A stretch of DNA of 64,000 nucleotides from positions 124,001 through 188,000 of the forward strand of contig CAMYJW010000005.1 in the NCBI GenBank assembly GCA_947258815.1. The letters are read 5' to 3'. This document shows positions 46,890 through 54,748 of the stretch, piece after piece (position 1 is the first letter of the stretch; each line of letters opens with the position of its first letter). The DNA comes from an uncultured Sphingomonadaceae bacterium. GTDB lineage: Bacteria; Pseudomonadota; Alphaproteobacteria; Sphingomonadales; Sphingomonadaceae. Position numbers and translations under genes: made by a program. The notes beneath the pieces were generated by a model. The model made no database searches, was not told the origin of the DNA, and worked only from the letters and a program-made list of their open reading frames with translations.

Positions 46890-47301
46890 TTCTCAAGCCG
46901 AAGAACCGAGGCCCCGACCAGTGCGCACCGGTTATGGCGCGGGCAATCTGGCTGAGACTGCGATAGGACCGGCCTTCATGCTCATAACCATCGGCAAGGA
47001 CCAGTACCTGGTGCACCGTGCCGTGCCAGCTTCGGATTAGCCGCGTACCGGGTTTAAGTCTTGTGACACCGGGTGTGCCGACTTCGCCGTCCTGGTCCAG
47101 CTTTGTGATGATTCTTTCGAGTTCACGCTTCGTCGATGACGCAAGCCTGCCAAATTGCCGTTCCTGCATTTTATACGCGACACCGCGGCGCAGGAGGTCC
47201 GGCCCAATGTCCGGAGCAGGCGAACGATACTGCCCTCGCCATGCCGCCCGCAATTGCGCGGGCGACATGGTCTTGAGCTCGTCCAGTGCGAGGCTGGTCA
47301 T
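46876..47301 (-). CDS. DUF2924 protein of the recombinase cassette
   Basis: 141 residues. Seen: a helical N-terminal half (SPAQLRAAWRGQYRSPAP.IGPDLLRRGVAYKMQERQFG) and a C-terminal part LKPGTRLIRSWHGTVHQVLVL..GYEHEGRSYRSLSQIARAITGAHWSGPRFFGL, the DUF2924 core, which resembles DNA-associated accessory proteins. It overlaps both neighbours (ATGA with DUF3489; 14 bases with the recombinase). In many alphaproteobacteria this trio travels together, so it may assist recombination. Confidence 0.85.
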   Translation of the reverse strand: MTSLALDELKTMSPAQLRAAWRGQYRSPAPDIGPDLLRRGVAYKMQERQFGRLASSTKRELERIITKLDQDGEVGTPGVTRLKPGTRLIRSWHGTVHQVLVLADGYEHEGRSYRSLSQIARAITGAHWSGPRFFGLRNANG

Positions 47302-47531
47302 AGTGGGGCAATCGCATCTGATGCGATCCGATATGCCGTCTTGCCGTCGGATCGTTCCTGCCTGATCAGATCGCCGTCGGACTTGCGAACGCCAGTGAGG
47401 AATGCTCGGCAGCTATGCGGCTTCCAGCCCGTAGCCTTCATGATTTCGTCGATTGTCGCGCCCCGTTCCCGGCGTAGGAGGAGCCTGACGGCTCCGGATT
47501 TTGTCTTGCGGGCGTCGGTGGTCTTCGTCAT
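47298..47531 (-). CDS. DUF3489 protein of the recombinase cassette
   Basis: 77 residues, small DNA-binding-like protein. Seen: a basic start TKTTDARKTKSGAVRLLLRRERGATIDEIMKATGWKPHSCRAFL, i.e. a winged-helix-like pattern. The ATG at 47531 has an AAGGAG site; the longer frame to 47654 lacks one. First gene of the DUF3489-DUF2924-recombinase operon. A decayed copy of its central part lies at about 48505-48545. Confidence 0.8.
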   Translation of the reverse strand: MTKTTDARKTKSGAVRLLLRRERGATIDEIMKATGWKPHSCRAFLTGVRKSDGDLIRQERSDGKTAYRIASDAIAPL

Positions 47532-47788
47532 TTCGGGTCTCCTTGTGTGTTGCCGGAAAATCCGGCCCCTGCACTGACCCGAGCCGCGGGATCCTATGGA
47601 CCAGGCGGCCTGCGCGTTAGAATGAAGCGCAGGAACAGCAATGCTCGATTTCAACGGTAAGTCGAGTGGAAAGACTGAACATTCGCGGTTTCGCTGAATG
47701 CGTGTTCATTCGGACCAGCAAAGGGGGGGCAATAAAAGGCACACGCCGAGACGGGAGCAGTAGACTCTGGTGTCGGATCCATCGACCG

Positions 47789-47980
47789 CTATGTTCGACA
47801 CTCCGGAACAGCTACTTTCAAGAGCGCAAATTGGGATACCGTCAGGAGCGGCATTTTGCCCGGGGAGTCGCAGCATGCCGCGAAGGCATCGCCACTGCCG
47901 CACAGGCATGGTTCGCTCGGTGCCGCGGGCGTAGGCGGCGTGGACAAATTGGTTGACGTTGCGCTGGCCGGTTGATTCAA
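47789..47980 (-). pseudogene. Fragment with a SEC-C zinc motif
   Basis: A short frame with a TTG start reads ..SEPCLCGSGDAFAACCDSPG.., a good match to the SEC-C metal-binding motif (CxCGSG-x(6)-CC) found at protein ends. The rest matches nothing I know, and the N-terminal side runs into the IS5 remnant. I read it as the stump of a host or element gene cut by the insertion sequence. Confidence 0.35.
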
Positions 47981-48360
47981 GGCTGCCTTTTGGAGGCGGG
48001 CTTGCGCCGAGGCGATCTGACAGAAGTAGAATGGCGTGTTTTGAAGGATTTGCTGCCCATTGAGGCATCGAACCGTGGGCGTGGCAGACGCCCTGAACAG
48101 AACCGCTCCATTATCAACGGCATACTCTGGCGGCTTCGCTGTGGTACGCCATGCGCGATGTTCCGCCCAAGTACGGCAATTGGAACACGATCTACCGGCG
48201 GTTCAGGCGCTGGAGCGAGGCCGGGGTCTGGGAGACAGTTTCTGTCACGCTGGCCGAGATCATGGCGGACAGCGGCCACTACAGCATCGATAGCACCACG
48301 GTTCGCGCCCATGTCTCGGCAGCGGGCGGAAAAGGGGGACTCGTCGAAGAGCTCTTGGCC
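47972..48360 (+). mobile_element. IS5-family (IS427-type) remnant, copy 1
   Basis: A transposase N-terminus LTEVEWRVLKDLLPIEASNRGRGRRPEQNRSIINGILWRLRCGTP is in one frame. It then shifts at about 48150 to the next frame (MRDVPPKYGNWNTIYRRFRRWSEAGVWE..HYSIDSTTVRAHVSAAGGKGG) and loses similarity after about 48340. Family members often use two overlapping frames, but here the catalytic second half is missing, so it is dead. A diverged second copy is at 54506. Confidence 0.8.
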
Positions 48361-48849
48361 GCTCGCGGGGCGGGTTTACGCTATTGTTCTAACCGAATGA
48401 CACCGAAAAGCAGGCACTCAGGCCGCCAATCTGCTTGGCCGATCTATTATCCCATCGTCTGCGCCGAAAACGCATGGTTGTTGCGGGTGCTCGGCTGGCC
48501 ATCAGATTTGCGAACGCCGGCTAGGAATGCACGGCAGCTTCGCGCCCTCATCTCGGTCATTGAGCGTTCTCTGTCGGATGCGTTCCTTGAGCAACGTTCT
48601 CGGATCAGCGAAAGTCCGTGACCTCGATGGCCCTGGCTTTGCCACTTTCAGTGAGGCGATTTGCTCCGAGATCGGCAAGATTGTGGACGTCAGGTTGCCG
48701 GAGACCGGATCGGCTTATGACGATCTCGTGATCTGGATCACGGGCACGACGCGCGATTATGGCTGAAGTCCTTTGCCAACGTGGCCTAGGCCGCGTGGAT
48801 TCACCTTCAGTTTACGATTCATCAATAATTGGCCCGTATCCAGCAGCAT
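48361..48849. other. Patchwork spacer with a DUF3489 fragment
   Basis: No intact gene is seen. Bases about 48505-48545 (ATTTGCGAACGCCGG..AGGAATGC.CGGCAGCT) match the middle of the DUF3489 gene at about 47375-47415 with a few changes, in the same orientation. A plus-strand frame ending at 48766 reads KVRDLDGPGFATFSEAICSEIGKIVDVRLPETGSAYDDL..., with protein-like composition but no start of its own; it may be the tail of a truncated gene. Confidence 0.4.
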
Positions 48850-50841
48850 ATGAAAAACTTTGCCGACTTTGCTGTTCATCTGCGATCAGACCGATCTGGA
48901 AATGTTCTGCCAATAGCTGCGGTTGCAATGTTGGTTGGGATCGCGATCGTGGGTGGCGGTGTTGACATGAGTCGTGCGTACAAAGCAAAAAACAGAATGC
49001 AGGCAGCTTGTGATTCCGCCACGCTTGCTGGTCGCAAAGCGGTAACGATCAACGGGTTTGATACAGATGCGGAAAACACCGCAAACGACTATTTCGGCAC
49101 AAATTTTGATGAGAATTCTCAAGAAGTAAGGAACGTCGTATTCAACGCGACATCCGACGACAACGGCAACACAGTCGTTGGCAAGGCAACCGCAGTGCAG
49201 GACACTGCTTTAATGAGAGTCTTCGGATTCAATGAGTTTGATCTAGAGGTCGATTGTTCAGCCTCAATGGGTGTCGGCAATAGTGACGTTGTTATGGTGC
49301 TGGACTCAACAGGCTCGATGGGTTGGAATCTTCCTGGGTCTTATCAGACACGCATTTCAGCGCTGCGCGCTGCAATGAAAAACTTTTATGACACACTTTC
49401 TGACGCCACTTCGGGAACAAACGCACGAATTCGCTACGGGTTTGTACCTTATAGCCAGAGTGTTAACGTCGGACACCTTCTTGAGGCTGACTGGCTCGTC
49501 GATGAATATGAATACGCGTCGAGACGACCTGACTACGACACACAAACAACAGAAGTTTTCGATTACTGGGGCGATCCTGTATACTCTACAGATACAAGCA
49601 AAAACAACAATTCCTCTGGTAGTTGGTCACAATACTCATCAACACCATACGGCGATAAGAATCAGTGTATTCAGCAACTCCCGTCTGACGGATCGTGGGA
49701 AGATCACGGAAATTCGACTACAGAAACGACATCTCAAGAGGTGGATGGACAATTAATAGAGATCACATCTGAAATACAGCCTCAGCGTAAATTGCAATAT
49801 CGGTGCCGAAAGAGCAGTGGAATATTTTATATCAATAGCCGGTATAAATATCGAGATTTTATAACATCGACAACGGCAACGAGCGACGCGGTGTATACGA
49901 CTGAAGAAACCGAGGTGTTCGACCGGTGGATCTATGAAAATGTGATTCATGACACCAGCGACTACAAAACGTTTTCGCCCGCATCAGCGCTGGTCGGGGC
50001 AAGCAAGCGTCATTCTGACAATGACTATGGCGATATGTTTAGTTGGACCGGCGATCCTGTCACATCCACGTCGCTTTGGCAGGGGTGCATTTTGGAGCGA
50101 AAGACGGTTGCGTCCTCGAGTTTCTCGTTTACCAGCCTCCTTGGGCTGTCGCCTTCAGGCGCACTGGATCTTGATATTGATTCCGCTCCGGATATTTCAG
50201 ACCCGGAGACCCAATGGGCTCCGATGTGGCCAGAGGTGTCATACCGGCGCTGGGATAATTCAGGTGACCACTATACTCAAGACTCGACAACAAATGGCAC
50301 ATCTGCCCGCTCGAATGCTCGTTGCCCGACGCAGTCACGGCTGCTTTCTGAAATGGATGAAACATCTTTCGACAATTACGCGGATTCCCTTGTCGCGACA
50401 GGCAACACTTACTTGGACGTGGGCATGGTGTGGGGCGGGCGGTTGAGTTCTCCGACAGGTATTTTTCAGTCAAATGTTGCTGAGGAACCCAATAATGGCG
50501 CGGAAGTCGCAAGGCACCTCATCTTCATGACGGATGGCGAAATGGCCACGGTAAATGATAGACCCACTGCCTACGGAATTGAGCGCAACGAGCATCGGGT
50601 AACGGACAATGGCTGGAGCAATCAGAACAGTCGCCATTTATCGCGTTTCAGCGCAGCCTGCCAAGTGATTAAGGCAAAAGGCATTAGAATTTGGGTAATC
50701 GCGTTTGGAACAGGCCTATCGAGCCACCTTCAGGCCTGCGCGTCGGACAGCAGCGCGTTTCAAGCCAACGACGCGGATCAATTGAACGGAGCATTCCAAG
50801 AGATTGCCAAGCAGGTTGGCGAACTGAGGATCATTCAATGA
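48850..50841 (+). CDS. TadG-like pilus-assembly protein with vWA domain
   Basis: 663-residue envelope protein. Seen: an N-terminal segment RSGNVLPIAAVAMLVGIAIVGGGVDMSRAYKAKNRMQAACDSATLAGRKA typical of TadG/TadE (membrane helix with Glu-lacking pilin-like start), then a von Willebrand A domain whose metal site begins at Asp152 in VLDSTGSM, interrupted by a long Tyr/Ser/Thr-rich insertion (about 230-480), and a C-terminal HLIFMTDGEMA..GIRIWVIAFGTG. ATG at 48850 preferred to a TTG at 48829. AT-richer than the core (26 of 60 GC at 49501-49560). First gene of a four-gene coupled operon. Confidence 0.85.
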   Translation: MKNFADFAVHLRSDRSGNVLPIAAVAMLVGIAIVGGGVDMSRAYKAKNRMQAACDSATLAGRKAVTINGFDTDAENTANDYFGTNFDENSQEVRNVVFNATSDDNGNTVVGKATAVQDTALMRVFGFNEFDLEVDCSASMGVGNSDVVMVLDSTGSMGWNLPGSYQTRISALRAAMKNFYDTLSDATSGTNARIRYGFVPYSQSVNVGHLLEADWLVDEYEYASRRPDYDTQTTEVFDYWGDPVYSTDTSKNNNSSGSWSQYSSTPYGDKNQCIQQLPSDGSWEDHGNSTTETTSQEVDGQLIEITSEIQPQRKLQYRCRKSSGIFYINSRYKYRDFITSTTATSDAVYTTEETEVFDRWIYENVIHDTSDYKTFSPASALVGASKRHSDNDYGDMFSWTGDPVTSTSLWQGCILERKTVASSSFSFTSLLGLSPSGALDLDIDSAPDISDPETQWAPMWPEVSYRRWDNSGDHYTQDSTTNGTSARSNARCPTQSRLLSEMDETSFDNYADSLVATGNTYLDVGMVWGGRLSSPTGIFQSNVAEEPNNGAEVARHLIFMTDGEMATVNDRPTAYGIERNEHRVTDNGWSNQNSRHLSRFSAACQVIKAKGIRIWVIAFGTGLSSHLQACASDSSAFQANDADQLNGAFQEIAKQVGELRIIQ

Positions 50842-51470
50842 AGTTAACGCGCGGGCGTATATCGCGAACAGAACAATTGGAATACCGTCTAACCGCGCGT
50901 CTTGCCTTCGACGAAACGGGTGTAACTGCAATTGAGTTCGCTATGCTTGCTCCTGTATTGCTATTGCTGATGCTTGGCATGTTTGATTTGGGGCACATGG
51001 CTTACGGCCATGCAGTGCTGAACGGAGCAGTGCAGCATGCCGCGCGAACGTCGTCGCTCGAAACAGGTGACACGTTAGCCGCCGATGCTAAGGTAGTGGA
51101 AATCACCAAGCCTATACTTCCTGGTGCTGATTACGCATTTAAACGAATTAGCTACGAGGATTTTGATGATGTGGGGCGTCCAGAGGCGTGGAACGACTCT
51201 GACGGCAACGGACTGTGTGACAACGACGAAAATTTTGTTGATGAAAATGGCAACGGAATTTGGGATGAAGATATTGGGATCGACGGGAACGGTGGTGCTG
51301 GAGACGTTGTGGTCTACCAAGTAGACGTGACCTATGAGCCAGTATTTGCTGTCCCGCTGTTGGCCAAAACGGGAGACTTACGAACGATCTCGGCTACCAC
51401 TGCCCTCAAAAGAAATCAGCCATTTGCAAAACAATCGGGCTACGGTTCTGAAGCTGGGGTGTGCGAATGA
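50838..51470 (+). CDS. TadE-like minor pilin with calcium-site-like insertion
   Basis: 210 residues. Seen: a pseudopilin-type start DETGVTAIEFAMLAPVLLLLMLGMFDLGHMAYGHAVLNGAVQHAART (conserved Glu after the cleavage region, then the membrane helix). An Asp/Asn/Gly insertion about 118-152 (NDSDGNG, DENGNGIWDED, IDGNGG) looks like dockerin/EF-hand loops. The ATG overlaps the TadG stop (ATGA). Confidence 0.8.
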   Translation: MKLTRGRISRTEQLEYRLTARLAFDETGVTAIEFAMLAPVLLLLMLGMFDLGHMAYGHAVLNGAVQHAARTSSLETGDTLAADAKVVEITKPILPGADYAFKRISYEDFDDVGRPEAWNDSDGNGLCDNDENFVDENGNGIWDEDIGIDGNGGAGDVVVYQVDVTYEPVFAVPLLAKTGDLRTISATTALKRNQPFAKQSGYGSEAGVCE

Positions 51471-52165
51471 CCTATTCAAGAATAGTCGTACCGATCTTCT
51501 CCAAGATCAATGAGGCTGCCGCCTTCTCATGCGCCGCGTGTGTTAAGGCTTTTAGAGATGCCAAAGGGGTTGCCTATCTTGAATTTGTGCTTGTTTTTCC
51601 GGTTCTTCTCACGCTTGGGCTTTATGGTACGGAAATTGCGTACATGGCGAGTGTCAACATGCAAGTCAGCCAAATGGCAACGTCAGTCGCAGATAATGCT
51701 TCGCGCATTGGCCAAACCGATAACAGCGGCGTAACGCCCACAGTGACCGAAGCGGAGGTAGACTCGGTATTGGGAGGTGCGATACTTCAAGGGCGTGGAA
51801 TAAATTTTGAGCAGAATGGGGTAATAATACTGTCAAGTCTAGAAAAAGATCCAACAACTGGCCGCCAATATATTCACTGGCAAAGATGCCGGGGTGGGCT
51901 AGAGAAGGGATCATCTTACGGTCCTGAAGGATATGGTTTAGGGGGAGAAACGCTCGAAGGGATGGGCAAAGCGGGCCGCCTGATCACTGCTTCCGCTGGC
52001 TCGTCCGTTATGTTTGCTGAAGTACACTTTCGTCACAAGGCTCTACTTGGAGATTTGTTTCTCGGTGACGTAGAGTTTAGGCAAGAGATGGCTTTCGAAA
52101 CACGCGACGACAGAAATTTGGCACCGGGCGTTACAGGCAACTCTAGTAGTTCCGAGTGCCAATGA
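51467..52165 (+). CDS. TadE-like protein
   Basis: 232 residues. Seen: DAKGVAYLEFVLVFPVLLTLGLYGTEIAYMASVNMQVSQMATSVADNASRIG, the TadE signature (Glu in the helix start), followed by an unassigned extracytoplasmic domain. Start chosen at the ATG overlapping the previous stop (ATGA). Third gene of the operon; no secretion ATPase, prepilin peptidase or TadBC is in the window. Confidence 0.78.
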   Translation: MTYSRIVVPIFSKINEAAAFSCAACVKAFRDAKGVAYLEFVLVFPVLLTLGLYGTEIAYMASVNMQVSQMATSVADNASRIGQTDNSGVTPTVTEAEVDSVLGGAILQGRGINFEQNGVIILSSLEKDPTTGRQYIHWQRCRGGLEKGSSYGPEGYGLGGETLEGMGKAGRLITASAGSSVMFAEVHFRHKALLGDLFLGDVEFRQEMAFETRDDRNLAPGVTGNSSSSECQ

Positions 52166-52395
52166 GTATGCCTTGCGCCCCGCTCAAATTTGCTTTGAAG
52201 ATTTCTGTAATGACAGTGACAGTGGTTCTCCTCATTCTGGCCGTTACAAGAACTGATCATTCAGTGTGTGTAAAAAACCAGGAAAATTTTTATTTAAGTA
52301 ATTGGTATAAGGAAATGCCAATTCGGGCTCGAGATGCAGCTTATGTATATTGCTCTAGAAATAAAAATGTTTTCCAGACTCAGGACGATATTTGA
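52162..52395 (+). CDS. Small single-span membrane protein of the Tad-like operon
   Basis: 77 residues, no family recognised. Seen: one hydrophobic helix (FALKISVMTVTVVLLILAVT) and an outward tail with two Cys (SVCVKNQ, VYCSRNK). Its ATG overlaps the preceding stop by ATGA, as with all joints in this operon, which is the main argument that it is translated. About 60 bases later the IS1595 element begins. Confidence 0.55.
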   Translation: MSMPCAPLKFALKISVMTVTVVLLILAVTRTDHSVCVKNQENFYLSNWYKEMPIRARDAAYVYCSRNKNVFQTQDDI

Positions 52396-52456
52396 ACTAC
52401 ATTCGCAGGGGTCTGGGTAATTATATACGTTACTTAGGTGCGAGAACACTTAATTC

Positions 52457-52480
52457 GGGGTGTATCCCCTTTGCATGCGT
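52457..52480 (+). repeat. Left terminal inverted repeat of the IS1595 element
   Basis: Begins GGGGTGTATCCCCTTT. Pairs with 54454-54477 with two differences (GCATGC here, ACATAC in the complement of the right end). Confidence 0.85.
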
Positions 52481-52530
52481 GAATCGGAATTTGATGGCAT
52501 GGTAAGCTGGTCCGGGCTAGCGAGGATTGC

Positions 52531-53445
52531 ATGAGCCGGGCTGACTTTACACTAAGCTATGATGGGTCTGCGTTGGCGGCGCACGAGATGGACGTGCGTG
52601 AGCTTGCGCCTGCCATGCTGGCTGTAGGTGAGCTATTTGACGCCATGAACCTTTTGCTCAACGGCGATTCTGCCGAAGTGCAAGTGAACGTTCGGGCGCA
52701 CGAGCCGGGCTGTTTTTCAGTAGTTTTCTATATAGTCCAGAGTTGGCGTGATGGAGCAGTCGCGCTTCTCACAGGCGACTTCGTAAGTGCAGCCATAAAC
52801 CTCAAGGAGCTGCTGCTTGGAGCAAGCGGGCTAGTCTGGTGGATCAAATACAAGCGCGGCGAAATTCCTGACCGGGTCGAAAAGCTTTCCGGGAATATGA
52901 TCCGTGTGCACTATGGAGATGAAAGTTTCGACGTGCCGCTAGAATTGCTGCGTTTGTATCAGGACCTGGCCGTGCGGGATGCTTTAGAAAAGGTAGTCCA
53001 CAGGCCCTTGCAGACCGATGGAATCGACCTTGTTGAATTTGGCCCCAGAGAGAAGCCGATGCAGCAGGTGGCCAAAGCTGAATCTGGGGCGTTCAAAGTT
53101 CCCGAAATGGCTGACCGGGTGCTTGTGGATGATACGCGAGAAGCCGCATTCTCGATTGTTTCCTTGGCTTTCAAGGACGACAATAAATGGCGTCTCCATG
53201 ATGGCAACAGTTCCGTAAGTGCAACAATCGAGGACGAGGAGTTTCTGCGAAAGGTCAATGCCAACCTGATTCGATTTGCGAAAGGTGATGTGCTTGTCTG
53301 CGAAGTCCAATTCACCCAGAAGCAAGGCGCTAAGGGACTGGTGACCGAGAATATTGTAAAGAAGGTCAAGCGGCATATTCCAGCCCCGCGCCAACTAGGG
53401 TTGCCTCTACCGCCATCGAAGGAATCAGATGACGAATCTCCGTGA
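52531..53445 (+). CDS. Passenger gene of the IS1595 element, hypothetical
   Basis: 304 residues, no named family recognised. Seen: an N-terminal domain (FTLSYDGSALAAHEMDVRELAPAMLAVGELFDAMN), a hydrophobic stretch about 75-105 (VSAAINLKELLLGASGLVWWIKY) that could be one or two membrane-associated helices, and a beta-rich C-terminal half (AAFSIVSLAFKDDNKWRL..GDVLVCEVQFTQKQ). It lies within the transposon ends and is read away from the left repeat. A small gene overlaps its 3' end by 17 bases. Function unknown; defence-like roles are only a thought. Confidence 0.7.
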   Translation: MSRADFTLSYDGSALAAHEMDVRELAPAMLAVGELFDAMNLLLNGDSAEVQVNVRAHEPGCFSVVFYIVQSWRDGAVALLTGDFVSAAINLKELLLGASGLVWWIKYKRGEIPDRVEKLSGNMIRVHYGDESFDVPLELLRLYQDLAVRDALEKVVHRPLQTDGIDLVEFGPREKPMQQVAKAESGAFKVPEMADRVLVDDTREAAFSIVSLAFKDDNKWRLHDGNSSVSATIEDEEFLRKVNANLIRFAKGDVLVCEVQFTQKQGAKGLVTENIVKKVKRHIPAPRQLGLPLPPSKESDDESP

Positions 53446-53596
53446 AGCCCTAGAGCAGAACAAGCTCAAGAAATTTGTTGCCGAACGCCGGGGCGAAACC
53501 GGTGATGAAGCCGCATTCGATGCTACGCTTGAGGCAATGGCCGGAAAGTCGAAAGAAGCTCTGAAAGCATCGTCTCGGGACGATTGCGACGATTGA
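53429..53596 (+). CDS. 55-residue passenger protein of the IS1595 element
   Basis: Too short for most gene callers: MTNLREALEQNKLKKFVAER..., acidic end ..SSRDDCDD. The start overlaps the upstream passenger gene by 17 bases and the last 74 bases run antisense to the transposase 3' end. The composition (charged helix, AMAGKSKEALKASS) looks like a real protein. No function known. Confidence 0.55.
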   Translation: MTNLREALEQNKLKKFVAERRGETGDEAAFDATLEAMAGKSKEALKASSRDDCDD

Positions 53597-54428
53597 AGCG
53601 GTATTCGAACTCCTTGGCATAGAGGCCAAGGTATTTCGGCGAAACGCTCGTGTGCGTCCCGTTGATCGAACATTTCAGGTGACGCCAGAAATTCTCGATC
53701 GAGTTGACCGTGACCGTCTCGGCAAGCCGGTAGTCATAGACCGCGTATTCCTCTGCGCTGTGGTTCACGCGGGCATGACGATAACCAACGTCTGACAGGT
53801 TCGAATAGCTCTTGAGTTCGTCGGTATGGACGTTGCCGCCGATACGCACATTGGCCTTGATGAACGGTTCAAGGCTGGCGCGCTTGCGATCCGGCACAAC
53901 CGCCGTGATAACGTCGCCACCGCGTTCCAGGGCGCCGACAACAACCGTCTTAGCAGCAGAGCCGCGATTATGCTTGCCGCGCTTCACACCGCCAACCAGC
54001 GTTTCGTCAATCTCTACGTTCGTGCCTTCGCCGCCGATAGGCTTTTCGCCGTCAACGTCTGCCATATGCTCGCGGATATGCTTCGCCATGCGCCACGCCG
54101 TCTTATAGGTGACGCCAAGTTGCCGCTGCAATTCCTTGCCAGATACGCCGTGGCGCGTCGTGGTGAACAGGTGGATGGCATAGAACCACAGTTGCAGAGG
54201 GGTTCGGGTTTGCTGGAAAGGCGTGCCTACAGTCGGGTGCAGGTGATGACCGCACCACTGGCAGGAATAGGCGCGCTCGGCCTTGATGCGATACCAGTTG
54301 CTTTCGCGCTCGCATGACGGGCATTCGAAGCCCTGTCCAAAGCGAACGTCGAACAGATGTTGCAGGCAGGTTTCGTCGTCAGGAAACTTGCGAAAGAACT
54401 GGGCAGTGGTGAGGGGCTTCGTTGTCAT
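53523..54428 (-). CDS. IS1595-family (ISXO2-like) transposase
   Basis: 301 residues. Seen: an N-terminal zinc ribbon with CPSC and CQWCGHHLHPTVGT, then a catalytic domain with EIDETLVGGVKRGKHNRG (first Asp), HTDELKSY (second Asp) and TVNSIENFWRHLKCSI (Asn/Glu region) followed by EFEYRFNRR. All expected catalytic residues are present, so it may be active. The gene reads inward from the right repeat. Confidence 0.92.
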   Translation of the reverse strand: MTTKPLTTAQFFRKFPDDETCLQHLFDVRFGQGFECPSCERESNWYRIKAERAYSCQWCGHHLHPTVGTPFQQTRTPLQLWFYAIHLFTTTRHGVSGKELQRQLGVTYKTAWRMAKHIREHMADVDGEKPIGGEGTNVEIDETLVGGVKRGKHNRGSAAKTVVVGALERGGDVITAVVPDRKRASLEPFIKANVRIGGNVHTDELKSYSNLSDVGYRHARVNHSAEEYAVYDYRLAETVTVNSIENFWRHLKCSINGTHTSVSPKYLGLYAKEFEYRFNRRNRPETMLSELLSTFRPLPQA

Positions 54429-54453
54429 GCACCATTATATAACAGAACATCCT

Positions 54454-54477
54454 ACGTATGTAAAGGGGATACACCCC
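54454..54477 (-). repeat. Right terminal inverted repeat of the IS1595 element
   Basis: Reads AAAGGGGATACACCCC at its outer end on the plus strand. The transposase start (54428) lies 25 bases inside. Confidence 0.85.
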
Positions 54478-54505
54478 CAAATTTGGTTGATGCGCCGCTG
54501 AATGA

Positions 54506-54748
54506 TTGATTCAAGGCTACCTTTTGGAGGCAGTCCTGAGCCGGGGCTATCTCACTGAAGCGGAATGGCATGTTTTGAAGGACTTGTTGCCTATTGAGGT
54601 AGCGAACCGAGGGCGTGACCGCCCTCCTGAAGCGAGCCGATCGATCATCAACGGCATACTTTGGCGGCTTCGCTGCTGCAAGCCATGGCGCGATGGTCCA
54701 CCCAAGTATGGCAACTCGAACACGATCTACCGGCGGTTAAGGCGCTGT
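54506..54748 (+). mobile_element. IS5-family (IS427-type) remnant, copy 2
   Basis: Same element type as at 47972 but clearly diverged: LTEAEWHVLKDLLPIEVANRGRDRPPEASRSIINGILWRLRC then a frame change to the WRDGPPKYGNSNTIYRRLRR part. Similarity to copy 1 stops at about 54748, where a second IS fragment begins. It starts 29 bases after the IS1595 end. Confidence 0.75.

Larger units (their letters stand above)
52457..54477. mobile_element. IS1595-family element with passenger genes
   Basis: Bounded by inverted repeats: GGGGTGTATCCCCTTTGCATGCGT (split as 52457-52472 plus 52473-52480) and its near-perfect complement at 54454-54477, with 22 of 24 positions identical. It contains an ISXO2-like transposase on minus (53523-54428) and two genes on plus (52531-53445 and 53429-53596). 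The IS1595 family is known to include members with passenger genes. No matching 8-base target duplication is seen (CTTAATTC versus CAAATTTG). Confidence 0.85.

Noticed and set aside
52449-54485. Target-site duplication of the IS1595 element
   Set aside because: The 8 bases on each side (CTTAATTC and CAAATTTG) do not match, so none is claimed.
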